DNA of 64,000 nt from an uncultured Flavobacteriaceae bacterium. GTDB lineage: Bacteria > Bacteroidota > Bacteroidia > Flavobacteriales > Flavobacteriaceae. The translations under genes and the position numbers were made by a program. The notes under the pieces were generated by a model. The model was not told the origin of the DNA. It worked only from the letters and a program-made list of their open reading frames with translations, and ran no database searches. Where the stretch lies: the NCBI GenBank assembly GCA_947502975.1, contig CANNBV010000001.1:620001-684000 (forward strand). Reading direction: 5' to 3'. Positions 50,152-58,986 of this stretch are shown in pieces. Position 1 is the stretch's first letter, and each line of letters opens with the position of its first letter.

Positions 50152-52668
50152 TTGAAATTTAAGTCAATTTTAATAAGTGCTTCTTTGTTTATTAGTGGAT
50201 TGCTATATACGCAATGCCCACAAGTAGATATCTTTTTATTTACACAAGAAGAGGTTGATAATTTCGTAAATACTTATCCTTCTTGCGAGTTTATAACAGG
50301 AGATTTAATTATAGGTGATGATGTTCAGGATATTTCCAAGATTAATAAAATTAAAAGAATTGATGGTTCTTTGGTAGTTCAGAATACTGAGATTACTTCA
50401 ATCGTAAATTTTCAAGGAATAGATTTTATTAACGGAGACTTATATATTGAACACAACGATAATCTAGAAGCTATCGAAGGCTTAAATCAGCTGACTAATG
50501 TTGGAGGAGATTTAGTTATTTCTACCAGAAATGGAGGGTTGAAAACCATATCAGGTTTTGAAAAACTTGAGCGTATAGGTGGAAATTTTACAGTATCTAG
50601 AAATGAAGATTTAACATCTTTTACAGGTTTTTCTAGTTTAGTAAATGCAGAAGGTTGGTTTACTATTTCTGACAATGAGAGGTTACCAAGCATACCAGAT
50701 TTTAATGCCCTTAAATTAATTGGAAATAATCTTACTATTGAAAATAATTCAAGTTTAGACGAAATAAATGGGTTTACCCAACTAGAATCTATAAAGCGGA
50801 GTTTCAATGTAAGAAATAATTCTAATCTAGTAACTCTTGCGGGGTTTGGTCAGCTTGATAGTGTTGTTTTCATTATAGAATTTACAGGGTTAAGTCTGTC
50901 AAGTATTCCTGAATTTAATAATTTGATATCTGTTGGTGGAGCAATAGATATAGGGCCTACAGACATATCAGAAATAAACAGTTTTAATCATCTTGAAGTC
51001 GTAGGAGATATAAATCCAAATTTGGGCTATCTAACGTTTAACTCTAACAAAAGGCTGCAAAGTATACTAGGGTTCAATAATCTTAGGGAGTTAAAAGGTG
51101 GGTTTAATTTATTATCTAATGATGCACTTACTGAGTTTTCTGGAATTCAAAATTTAACAGATATAGGTAGTTTGTCAATTACTGATTGTGGCGCTTTAAC
51201 TAACTTAAATGGTTTAGATAATTTGCAAAATGTGGGTAATGAATATACAGATGGCCTTAAAATAGTTGATAATATAATGCTCAGCGATTGTTCAGCAATA
51301 TGTGATCTTTTACATAATGGCAATGTTAAGGGTCTTATTACTATAGATGGAAACCCATCACAATGCTCTACCGAACTTGAAATAAGAAACGAATGTAATC
51401 CAGATTTTGATAATGATGGCGTTACAAACGATAATGATTTAGATGATGATAATGATGGTATATTAGATACAGTTGAGCAAAGTGGTGATTTAGATAGAGA
51501 TTCAGACGAAGATGGTAGTCCAGATCATAGAGATTTAGATAGTGATAACGACGGTTGTTTTGATGTTATTGAAGCTGGGTTTTTTGATGAAGATGAGAAT
51601 GGTACCTTAGGTGAAGCTCCAGTTCAAGTTGACGCAAATGGTTTAGTTATAGGAGTAAACGATGGCTATACAGAACCACATGATGATGATAGTAATGGTG
51701 TTTTTGACTTTCAAGAAAAAAATTATAAAAGCGCTGGAGAAGGTGGTAGTATAACCATTTGTTCATTGGACAGGCCAATAGATTTATTTACTTATTTAGC
51801 AGGTAGTCCAGATCAAGGTGGTATGTGGTCGCCTAATTTAGCAAGTGGCACAGGTGTTTTTAATCCAGCATTAGATCTGGAAGGTAATTATGTGTATTCT
51901 TTTAATAACGGTAAATGTGGTACTAGTGAAGCTGTAGTGATGGTTACAATCGATAGGTCCAACGAAACTAATACTCCCTCTCAAGTTTTAGATGTTTGTA
52001 TTAGAAGTGCTCCTGTTAATCTTTTTGAAACCCTAGGGCTAACACCAGATTTACAAGGACAGTGGCGTCATAGTTCAGGAGATAGTAGTGGTGTTTTTGA
52101 TCCATCACAAGATGCCCCTGGACTTTATACATATATCAAGTTTTCAGATGAACTTTGTGCAACAGAAAGTGTAAATGTTTTAATTAATGTTGAGGATGAA
52201 TATCCGATATCTGAGTATACTATTCAAACCTCAAGCTTTCAAGCTTTAAATTTTATAGAGGTTAGTTTGAACATTTCTAATTTATATGAATATTCACTTG
52301 ATGGTTTCAATTATCAAGATAGTAATAGATTTGAAGGGTTGCCTTCTGGGAAATACAATTTGCATGTAAGGGAAGTTAATGGATGTGGTTTTGTTCGGGA
52401 AGATGTGGTAATTCTTGATTTTCCTAAGTTTTTTACACCAAATGGAGACGGTATAAACGATACATGGCAGTTGAAAGGAGATATGGGGTCTGCAATATCC
52501 GTTTTTGTTTACAACCGTCATGGTAAACTTTTAAAGTACATTAAAGCGGGTGGGGAACCTTGGGATGGAACATTTAAAGGTGCAGATTTGCCAGTAGATG
52601 ATTATTGGTTTAAAGCTGTGTTTTCAGATGGTAAAGTACGGATTGGAAATTTTACTTTAAAGCGTTAA
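50152..52668 (+). CDS. Type IX secretion cargo: receptor-L-like repeats, calcium repeats, type B sorting domain
   Basis: 838 residues from a TTG start; KFKSILISASLFISGLLYTQ is an ideal signal peptide and no ATG precedes it. Residues ~45-400 are leucine-rich/receptor-L-like repeats (LTNVGGDLVIS, LERIGGNFTVSRN, LKLIGNNLTIENN). About 410-530 carry thrombospondin-type-3 acidic calcium repeats (DNDGVTNDNDLDDDNDG). Two short PKD/Ig-like modules follow. The last ~85 residues (FFTPNGDGINDTWQLKG ... VYNRHGKLL, GGEPWDG, DDYWFKAVF) are the type B T9SS sorting domain. Probably a surface adhesin. Confidence 0.9.
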   Translation: MKFKSILISASLFISGLLYTQCPQVDIFLFTQEEVDNFVNTYPSCEFITGDLIIGDDVQDISKINKIKRIDGSLVVQNTEITSIVNFQGIDFINGDLYIEHNDNLEAIEGLNQLTNVGGDLVISTRNGGLKTISGFEKLERIGGNFTVSRNEDLTSFTGFSSLVNAEGWFTISDNERLPSIPDFNALKLIGNNLTIENNSSLDEINGFTQLESIKRSFNVRNNSNLVTLAGFGQLDSVVFIIEFTGLSLSSIPEFNNLISVGGAIDIGPTDISEINSFNHLEVVGDINPNLGYLTFNSNKRLQSILGFNNLRELKGGFNLLSNDALTEFSGIQNLTDIGSLSITDCGALTNLNGLDNLQNVGNEYTDGLKIVDNIMLSDCSAICDLLHNGNVKGLITIDGNPSQCSTELEIRNECNPDFDNDGVTNDNDLDDDNDGILDTVEQSGDLDRDSDEDGSPDHRDLDSDNDGCFDVIEAGFFDEDENGTLGEAPVQVDANGLVIGVNDGYTEPHDDDSNGVFDFQEKNYKSAGEGGSITICSLDRPIDLFTYLAGSPDQGGMWSPNLASGTGVFNPALDLEGNYVYSFNNGKCGTSEAVVMVTIDRSNETNTPSQVLDVCIRSAPVNLFETLGLTPDLQGQWRHSSGDSSGVFDPSQDAPGLYTYIKFSDELCATESVNVLINVEDEYPISEYTIQTSSFQALNFIEVSLNISNLYEYSLDGFNYQDSNRFEGLPSGKYNLHVREVNGCGFVREDVVILDFPKFFTPNGDGINDTWQLKGDMGSAISVFVYNRHGKLLKYIKAGGEPWDGTFKGADLPVDDYWFKAVFSDGKVRIGNFTLKR

Positions 52669-53270
52669 TCTATTTTATCGTGCACCTTGGTATGCTTCCC
52701 ATCATTCCAAAGTGTTAAAATATCAGTAGCCACTTGTGCGCCACTTCCTGAAGCTATTGAAAACTGACTACGCCACCCAGCCAAAGTTCCAGCAACATAA
52801 AGATTGTCTTCAATAAGATGATCTATGTTTTTTAACCAGATACGGTCTTTCTCTAATTGAGCTCTTGGATGCGGTTCAATATAGTGGTCTAAACCCTTAA
52901 TTCGCATTAAATTAGTGTAACCAACAGCAATTATAACTATTTTAGAACAATAGGTGTTTTTGTTGGTGCGGACTTCAAAATAGCTGTTGTTTTTTGATAC
53001 CTCTAGAACTTTTTCTCTTTCAATTTGATTAACATGTGGATATAATTTAGACAGCTGTTGTTTTCCACTTTCCAAAATTGATGTGCCGGTTGTTCCAGGT
53101 GATAACCCCAAAACATTATTAAAGAGTGCAGTTTGTAAGTGAGATGTTTTTTGGTGTGCGATAATACCAATGGTTTTGTCAGCAGCAAATGTTTTTGGTT
53201 TTGCAGAGCCCAAAACTAAAGCACAAGACATACCTGCAGCACCACCACCAATAATTAGAGCATCAAACAT
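52665..53270 (-). CDS. Short FAD-dependent oxidoreductase (thioredoxin-reductase-like)
   Basis: 201 residues. N-terminal FAD Rossmann motif IIGGGAAGMSCALVLG, a strand-helix part ending YCSKIVIIAVGYTN, and a C-terminal FAD-binding element NLYVAGTLAGWRSQFSIASGSGAQVA. Compared with ~310-residue thioredoxin reductases it lacks the NADPH-binding insert and the redox CxxC, so it may need a partner or use another donor. Its 3' end overlaps that of the convergent T9SS cargo gene by 4 bp. Next to a small membrane protein and a MarC gene on the same strand. Confidence 0.8.
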   Translation of the reverse strand: MFDALIIGGGAAGMSCALVLGSAKPKTFAADKTIGIIAHQKTSHLQTALFNNVLGLSPGTTGTSILESGKQQLSKLYPHVNQIEREKVLEVSKNNSYFEVRTNKNTYCSKIVIIAVGYTNLMRIKGLDHYIEPHPRAQLEKDRIWLKNIDHLIEDNLYVAGTLAGWRSQFSIASGSGAQVATDILTLWNDGKHTKVHDKID

Positions 53271-53473
53271 TACTTTTTTTGTTTTACTTTTTCTTCAATA
53301 CGTTTTGATGTTAATAAAATCAGCATCAAAATAATAGCACACAATGAAGCTAAAATAGTTATAATACCAACAATGCTTTCGCCTTCAAAAGGTGCGTTGA
53401 AATCTAATTTTGTGGCATTAAAAATGCCCAATCCTAAAGCCGAAACTATTATGATGTATGCAAAGTATTTCAT
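53270..53473 (-). CDS. Small two-helix membrane protein
   Basis: 67 residues with two hydrophobic segments (YFAYIIIVSALGLGIF; IVGIITILASLCAIILMLILL) and a basic tail KRIEEKVKQKK. No family recognised. It lies between marC (2 bp away) and the oxidoreductase gene (1-bp overlap), so it is a member of that operon. Confidence 0.7.
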   Translation of the reverse strand: MKYFAYIIIVSALGLGIFNATKLDFNAPFEGESIVGIITILASLCAIILMLILLTSKRIEEKVKQKK

Positions 53474-53475
53474 GG

Positions 53476-54057
53476 TTATATAAATAATGCTTTAATATTT
53501 TGAGTAAATAGTTTTACCGCAATTGCTAATAATATGACACCAAAAACCTTACGTATAACGTTAATGCCGTTAGTGCCTAAAAATCGTTCAATCCTAGATG
53601 ACGTTTTTAGTACAATAAAGATGAAAATAACATTTAAGACAATCGCAATAATAATATTTTCAACCTTAAACTCTGCGCGTAATGATAATAACGTGGTTAA
53701 ACTTCCTGGGCCTGCCATTAAAGGAAATGCTAATGGAAAAATAGATGCAGTCATAGGGTTAGTTTCCTCTTGTTTGTAAAGCGTAATACCAAGAATCATT
53801 TCTAAGGCGATAAAAAATAAAATAAAGGCGCCAGCAACAGCAAACGAGTTGACATCAATACCAATTAAATTTAAGATGCTTTTTCCTAAAAATAAAAATA
53901 AAATCATGATACATCCAGCTATAATGGATGCTTTTCCGCTTTGGATATGACCTACTTTTTTTCGTAAGTCAATAACAATAGGTATGTTGCCAATAATATC
54001 AATTACAGCAAATAACACCATAAAAGCGGTAAATATTTCTTTAAAATTAAGCTGCAT
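53476..54057 (-). CDS. MarC-family integral membrane protein
   Basis: 193 residues from ATG 54057; the frame extends 19 codons further but those are not MarC-like. Six membrane helices with family hallmarks: FTAFMVLFAVIDIIGNIPIVI at the start and NPMTASIFPLAFPLMAGPGSLTTLLSL in the middle. MarC proteins are inner-membrane proteins; no transport substrate is firmly established. First gene of the minus-strand trio. Confidence 0.9.
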   Translation of the reverse strand: MQLNFKEIFTAFMVLFAVIDIIGNIPIVIDLRKKVGHIQSGKASIIAGCIMILFLFLGKSILNLIGIDVNSFAVAGAFILFFIALEMILGITLYKQEETNPMTASIFPLAFPLMAGPGSLTTLLSLRAEFKVENIIIAIVLNVIFIFIVLKTSSRIERFLGTNGINVIRKVFGVILLAIAVKLFTQNIKALFI

Positions 54058-54163
54058 TAGTTTTAACAATTTAATGTTTTGCAAAGGTCTGTATTTATTA
54101 TGAAATGACAACACCCAAAAAATTGAAAGTTTAACTATTTTTGTTACTCAATATTTTTGATGT

Positions 54164-54727
54164 ATGTTTCAACTAGGAAAAACTATTGTTTCTGAAGATA
54201 TTATAAAAAAAGACTTTTTATGCAATTTAAGTGCTTGTAAAGGCGCGTGTTGTGTAGATGGTGATGCGGGTGCGCCTTTAGATAAAGAAGAAGTGGCGAT
54301 TCTAGATGATATCTATCCTAAAGTAAAACCTTTTTTACGTAAGGAAGGTATTGAAGCAATTGAGAAACAAGGCACATCTGTAACTACAGAAGATGGAGAA
54401 TTAGAAACGCCACTAATACATGGTGCCGATTGTGCTTATGTTATTTTTGATGACAACCAAGTAGCATTATGTGGCATTGAAGAGGCCTATAATCAGGGTG
54501 AAATTTCTTGGAAAAAGCCTATTTCTTGTCATTTATACCCAATACGCGTTAGAGATTACACGGAATTTTCTGGTGTAAACTATCATAAATGGCAAATATG
54601 TGATGATGCCTGTAGCCTTGGAAAAGAATTACAAGTGCCCATCTATAAATTCGTAAAAGAAGCGCTTATAAGAAAATTTGGTGAAGATTGGTACACCGAA
54701 TTAGAAAAGGTTGCAGAAACTTTTTAA
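54164..54727 (+). CDS. DUF3109 family protein
   Basis: 187 residues. It contains the family's cysteine pattern, CNLSACKGACCVDGDAGAPL near the N-terminus, and further CAYV, CGIEEAY, SCHLYPIR, CDDAC cysteines, suggesting a metal or iron-sulfur site (YkgJ-related). Bacteroidota-specific, function unknown, cytosolic. Stand-alone gene before the nrd leader. Confidence 0.9.
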   Translation: MFQLGKTIVSEDIIKKDFLCNLSACKGACCVDGDAGAPLDKEEVAILDDIYPKVKPFLRKEGIEAIEKQGTSVTTEDGELETPLIHGADCAYVIFDDNQVALCGIEEAYNQGEISWKKPISCHLYPIRVRDYTEFSGVNYHKWQICDDACSLGKELQVPIYKFVKEALIRKFGEDWYTELEKVAETF

Positions 54728-54801
54728 CATCACAAAAATCTACTACAAAAACACTCCTAAAACCCTTAAAAATAGGGTGGTGAGATGCTTTAGGTTTTTA
54801 A

Positions 54802-54882
54802 TTTTTTTTGTAAACTTTTTGAATTTCAAAAAAACATAAAATTCTGATTATCAATTATTTAATTAATTTTTTTTGTAAACTT
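54802..54882. repeat. Duplicated TTTTTTTTGTAAACTT box
   Basis: Identical 16-mers at 54802-54817 and 54867-54882, 65 bp apart, in the 476-bp region upstream of nrdB. Confidence 0.5.
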
Positions 54883-54915
54883 ATTGATTATTAAGTAGTT
54901 ATTTCTTTGTTAAAA

Positions 54916-54979
54916 ACTTGTTGAAAAGGTTTTTCTATTCACTTAAAATCGTATTAATCATTTTGCAATCTTTGCTGAA
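54916..54979 (+). promoter_or_regulatory. nrd upstream module 1
   Basis: ACTTGTTGAAAAGG (54916-54929), 36 nt, CAATCTTTGCTGAA (54966-54979). AATCTTTG is one base off the TAnnTTTG -7 element. The same two boxes at the same 36-nt spacing recur in module 2. Confidence 0.5.
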
Positions 54980-55019
54980 CTCAAACCAGAGTAAAAACAC
55001 AATTTTAGCTTGTTAATAA

Positions 55020-55083
55020 ACTTGTTAAAAAGGTATTTTAAGATTACAGAAAATACATTTAACAATTTACAATCTTTGTTGAA
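55020..55083 (+). promoter_or_regulatory. nrd upstream module 2
   Basis: ACTTGTTAAAAAGG (55020-55033), 36 nt, CAATCTTTGTTGAA (55070-55083). Together with module 1 it suggests two tandem, co-regulated promoters. Transcription from this one would leave a leader of about 120 nt before nrdB. Confidence 0.5.
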
Positions 55084-55122
55084 GGCATTTTTATCAAAAG
55101 ATATTTTCAATAAAGTTTTTTA

Positions 55123-55165
55123 AAAAACACACTGGGTTTTTGGTGTGTTTTTCAGGGAAACCCTG
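55123..55165 (+). promoter_or_regulatory. Terminator-like hairpin in the nrdB leader
   Basis: AAAAACACAC (55123-55132) pairs perfectly with GTGTGTTTTT (55143-55152), ending in a T-run. It is followed at once by a second hairpin CAGGG-aaa-CCCTG (55153-55165). Both lie 38-80 nt before the nrdB ATG, between promoter module 2 and the gene, so the hairpin could act as an attenuator. Confidence 0.5.
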
Positions 55166-55203
55166 CAAGAGTTTGTATGTCAATATTTAACTAATATCAA
55201 CAC

Positions 55204-56478
55204 ATGGAAATAACACATATCATCAAACGCGATTACGAAACGACGCCTTTCGTATTAGAAAAAATCACCAATGCCATTGAGAAGGCTATGCTTTCAGTAA
55301 ACCATGGTACGAAACAGGATGCTAAAGATATTTCAGACAGAGTTTTTGAATCTCTATTGGCGAGAAAAGCTGTTGATGCAAGATATGTGCCTACGGTAGA
55401 ACAAGTACAAGATATTGTTGAAGATAAGCTTATGGATAGTGCATTTCATAATGCTGCTAAAGCTTATATTCTGTACAGAGATGAACAAGCTAGAAAAAGA
55501 CAGACAAATATCTTTGAAAAGCGTATCAATTTAAAACCTTACGAATATCCAGATTTATATGAATATGTTAATGCAATTAGACATTCGTATTGGATTCATA
55601 CTGAATTTAATTTCACAAGTGATATTCAGGATTTTAAGGCGCAATTGAATAGTGTTGAGAAATCAGCCATTAAAAATACCATGTTAGCTATTTCTCAAAT
55701 AGAAGTAGCGGTGAAGTCATTTTGGGGAGATATCTATCACAAAATGCCAAAACCAGAAATAGGTTCAGTGGGGGCGACGTTTGCAGAAAGTGAAGTGCGT
55801 CACCACGATGCGTACTCACATTTGTTGGAAATATTAGGACTTAATGAAGAGTTTAAGGCGCTTAAAAAGAAGCCTGTAATAATGAGACGCGTACATTATT
55901 TAGAAACAGCTCTTAAAAACTCTAAAAGTGAAAATATTCAGGAATACGCAGAGTCTATTTTGTTGTTTTCATTGTTTATAGAACATGTGTCGTTGTTTTC
56001 ACAGTTCTTAATAATCATGGCATTTAATAAGCATAAAAATATGCTGAAAGGAATATCAAATGTAGTAGAGGCAACTTCAAAAGAAGAGCAGATACATGGT
56101 GATTTTGGTATTGACGTGATTAAGATTATCAAAAAAGAAAATCCAACATGGTTTGGAGAAGAGTATAACGGAAAAATTCAAACCATATGCGAAGAAGCTT
56201 ATAAAGCTGAAAGCGATATTATAGATTGGATTTTTGAAGAGGGAGAATTAGATTTCTTACCAAAGGCTGTAGTTAATGAATTTATCAAGAAACGATTCAA
56301 TGATTCATTAGAAAGTGTTGGTATAGATAAGATTTTTGATGTGGATGATACACTTTTAGCTCAAACTGAATGGTTCGATGATGAAATTATTGGAACCAAA
56401 CATGGAGATTTCTTTGTAAAACGATCCATTAACTATAGTAAAAGAACAAAAAGTATAACCAGTGACGACCTATTTTAA
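55204..56478 (+). CDS. nrdB: Ribonucleotide reductase small subunit with N-terminal ATP-cone
   Basis: 424 residues. Residues ~1-95 are an ATP-cone: VLEKITNAIEKAMLSV...DRVFESL...VPTVEQVQDIVEDKLMDSAFHNAAKAYILYRDEQARKR. This domain normally sits on NrdA. Residues ~110-390 are the ferritin-like NrdB core. ESEVRHHDAYSH aligns with the E. coli ligands Glu115, His118 and radical Tyr122, so a tyrosyl radical is expected. The same architecture is known from Leeuwenhoekiella blandensis, where dATP acts through NrdB. nrdA follows 3 bp downstream. Confidence 0.95.
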   Translation: MEITHIIKRDYETTPFVLEKITNAIEKAMLSVNHGTKQDAKDISDRVFESLLARKAVDARYVPTVEQVQDIVEDKLMDSAFHNAAKAYILYRDEQARKRQTNIFEKRINLKPYEYPDLYEYVNAIRHSYWIHTEFNFTSDIQDFKAQLNSVEKSAIKNTMLAISQIEVAVKSFWGDIYHKMPKPEIGSVGATFAESEVRHHDAYSHLLEILGLNEEFKALKKKPVIMRRVHYLETALKNSKSENIQEYAESILLFSLFIEHVSLFSQFLIIMAFNKHKNMLKGISNVVEATSKEEQIHGDFGIDVIKIIKKENPTWFGEEYNGKIQTICEEAYKAESDIIDWIFEEGELDFLPKAVVNEFIKKRFNDSLESVGIDKIFDVDDTLLAQTEWFDDEIIGTKHGDFFVKRSINYSKRTKSITSDDLF

Positions 56479-56481
56479 ACT

Positions 56482-58278
56482 ATGAAAATTAACACACACC
56501 CTCAAGACAACAAAACAACAGAGCAAAAATCTAATTACGATCAACTTGTAAATGCAAGAAAAGAACAAATAAAAAATGCCAACCAAACTACTACAGAATC
56601 AGGTTTTGCATGGTTGACAGAAAATAGCCGTAAATTTTTAGCATCAGGATATTTAACGGATGATGCAACTCCAGAGTCAAGAATTAGAGAAATTGCAGAA
56701 AGAGCGGAGCAAATTCTAAAAATTGATGGTTATGCAGACAAGTTTTATAAATACATGTCTGAAGGTTTTTTCTCTTTAGCCTCACCAGTATGGTCTAATT
56801 TTGGAAAAAAGAGAGGGTTGCCGATTAGTTGTTTTGGTTCCAATATAGCTGATGATATGGGTAATATCCTTTACACTCAATCAGAAGTTGGAATGATGTC
56901 TAAATTAGGTGGTGGAACTTCTGGTTATTTTGGGAATTTAAGACATAGAGGTGCGCCAGTAAAAAACAACGGTTCATCTTCAGGAGCTGTGCATATCATG
57001 CAGCTTTTCGAAAAAATGGTGGATGTTGTTAGTCAGGGGTCTGTGAGAAGAGGTCGTTTTTCGCCATATTTGCCAGTAGAACATCCAGACATTAATGAGT
57101 TCTTAGAAATTGGTACTGAGGGTAATTCTATTCAAGAGTTAACACATGGTGTGAGTGTTACCGATAAGTGGATGGAAGAGATGATTGAAGGTGATGTAGA
57201 AAAGCGTTCTATCTGGGCAAAAGTAATTCAACGTAGAGGTGAAATAGGGTATCCATATATCTTTTTTAAAGATAAAGCCAACAATCAAGCTGCTGATGTG
57301 TATAGAGACAAAAAGCATCCAATTGTGGCTAGTAATTTGTGTACAGAAATTATGTTGCCTTCTAATGACCAATGGTCTTTTGTGTGTGTATTATCATCTG
57401 TAAATTTATTACACTACGATAAATGGAAAGATACCGATGCCGTAGAAACTATGGTATATTTCTTAGATGCTGTAATTACTGAATTTACAGATAAACTTGA
57501 AGAGTTTAGAGATTCTGATGATTTAGATGATAGACAAACATTTATGTTCATGGAGCGTGCTTATAATTTTGCAAAAGAAAACAGAGCATTAGGTTTAGGC
57601 GCTTTAGGATGGCACTCTTTATTACAATCAAAAATGTTGTCTTTTGATAGTCAGGAAGCTTTCAATTTAAATAGTGAAATATTTAAAACTATTGAGGAGA
57701 AATCATATAAAGCATCTAAAGAGTTAGCTGAATTATTCGGTGAGCCAGAAGTTTTAAAAGGCTATGGAAGACGTAATGCGACATTAAATGCTATTGCACC
57801 TACAACATCTTCTGCTTTTATTCTAGGGCAAGTATCTCAAGGTATCGAGCCTATTTGGTCTAATATTTATGTGAAAGATATTGCAAAAATAAAGACAACT
57901 ATAAAGAACCCTTACTTACTAAATCTATTAGAAGAAAAAGGATTGAATACTCCAGACATATGGCGTAGTATTAGAGATCACGATGGTTCTGTACAACATT
58001 TAGAAGAAGAGTTAACAGCACAAGAACGCGATGTATTTAAGACCTATTCTGAAATAGATCAATTAACTATCGTATATCAAGCTGCAAACAGACAAAACCA
58101 TATCGATCAAGGACAATCAGTAAATATTATTGTGCATCCAGATATGCCTGTGAAAGACATAAATAAAATTTATGTTACTGCATGGAAACTAGGTTTAAAG
58201 TCACTTTACTACCAGCATAGTATGAATGCCGCTCAAAAATTCAAACAAAAGAAAGAGTGCGCTAGTTGTGAAGGGTAA
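56482..58278 (+). CDS. nrdA: Ribonucleotide reductase large subunit (no ATP-cone)
   Basis: 598 residues, shorter than typical NrdA because the N-terminal ATP-cone is absent, matching its presence on NrdB. Catalytic features: LPISCFGSNIAD and NLCTEIMLPS ... SSVNLLHYDKW carry active-site Cys and Asn/Glu residues, GLGALGWHSLLQ and NAIAPTTSSAFILGQVSQGIEP the conserved core. The C-terminal tail ends ECASCEG with the CxxC pair for re-reduction by thioredoxin/glutaredoxin. It reduces ribonucleoside diphosphates for DNA synthesis. Confidence 0.95.
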   Translation: MKINTHPQDNKTTEQKSNYDQLVNARKEQIKNANQTTTESGFAWLTENSRKFLASGYLTDDATPESRIREIAERAEQILKIDGYADKFYKYMSEGFFSLASPVWSNFGKKRGLPISCFGSNIADDMGNILYTQSEVGMMSKLGGGTSGYFGNLRHRGAPVKNNGSSSGAVHIMQLFEKMVDVVSQGSVRRGRFSPYLPVEHPDINEFLEIGTEGNSIQELTHGVSVTDKWMEEMIEGDVEKRSIWAKVIQRRGEIGYPYIFFKDKANNQAADVYRDKKHPIVASNLCTEIMLPSNDQWSFVCVLSSVNLLHYDKWKDTDAVETMVYFLDAVITEFTDKLEEFRDSDDLDDRQTFMFMERAYNFAKENRALGLGALGWHSLLQSKMLSFDSQEAFNLNSEIFKTIEEKSYKASKELAELFGEPEVLKGYGRRNATLNAIAPTTSSAFILGQVSQGIEPIWSNIYVKDIAKIKTTIKNPYLLNLLEEKGLNTPDIWRSIRDHDGSVQHLEEELTAQERDVFKTYSEIDQLTIVYQAANRQNHIDQGQSVNIIVHPDMPVKDINKIYVTAWKLGLKSLYYQHSMNAAQKFKQKKECASCEG

Positions 58279-58295
58279 AAACTAAAAGTTTTTAA

Positions 58296-58358
58296 TTTGG
58301 TTCCCTCGTGAGGGGGAACCCCAAATTTATAAAAGGTATCTCAGAGAGATACCTTTTT
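58296..58358 (+). terminator. Two hairpins ending the nrd operon
   Basis: The first is imperfect (TTTGG...TTCCCTC/ GAGGGGGAA...CCAAA, 58296-58329). The second is AAGGTATCTC (58333-58342) with GAGATACCTT (58346-58355) plus T's, a clean intrinsic terminator. Confidence 0.75.
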
Positions 58359-58399
58359 GTATTAATTATCATATATTAACAAATTTAATATAATGATTA

Positions 58400-58912
58400 A
58401 TGGAGGAAAATACTTTTCATATAACGGAGGATGTTTTAGCTAGTAAGAATGTTCGTTTTGTAAATCACCTGATAGATTTAATTCCACAGTATGCTGTGAT
58501 GTATGCTATATCATATTCATTTTTTTATATTGGTGAATTTACTGGTAATTATACTTTGAATAATTATTGGGCTGAAATGTCTGTTGCCGAGGATTATTTT
58601 TACGCCTATATTTTACTGTTCTTATATTTTTTCTTTATGGAAAGTTATACAAGTAGAACTATAGGTAAATATGTTACTAAGACTATGGTAGTAATGACAA
58701 ACGGACAAGAACCAACTAATCAAGATATCGCTAAAAGAAGCCTTTGTAGAATGATTCCATTCGATATATTATCTTTTTTGGGGACAAATGGTAAAGGTTG
58801 GCATGATTCTATATCTAATACTTATGTGGTAGATATAGAAAAGTTTGAAGCATTGAAAAAATCGCATTATGAACTAGATGAAATTGGTTCTCATCTAATT
58901 GAAGAAAAATAA
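58400..58912 (+). CDS. RDD-family membrane protein
   Basis: 170 residues. An RDD-like start (ASKNVRFVNHLIDLIPQYAVMYAISYSFFYIG, with Arg and Asp in the first helix), a second pair of helices (YAYILLFLYFFFMESYTSRTIGKYVTKTMVV) and the family's RSLCRMIPFDILSFL and WHDSISNTYVV blocks. Inner membrane; some members affect ion homeostasis, but role here is unknown. It stands alone, with a terminator after it. Confidence 0.88.
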   Translation: MEENTFHITEDVLASKNVRFVNHLIDLIPQYAVMYAISYSFFYIGEFTGNYTLNNYWAEMSVAEDYFYAYILLFLYFFFMESYTSRTIGKYVTKTMVVMTNGQEPTNQDIAKRSLCRMIPFDILSFLGTNGKGWHDSISNTYVVDIEKFEALKKSHYELDEIGSHLIEEK

Positions 58913-58932
58913 TATATTTTCTTTTAAGACAT

Positions 58933-58968
58933 AAAAAAGCATCACGTAAGGGCGTGATGCTTTTTTTT
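58933..58968. terminator. Bidirectional terminator
   Basis: AAAAAAGCATCACG (58933-58946) pairs with CGTGATGCTTTTTT (58953-58966), between the convergent RDD and OmpA genes. Confidence 0.85.
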
Positions 58969-58986
58969 GATTAAAAAATGGATTAA

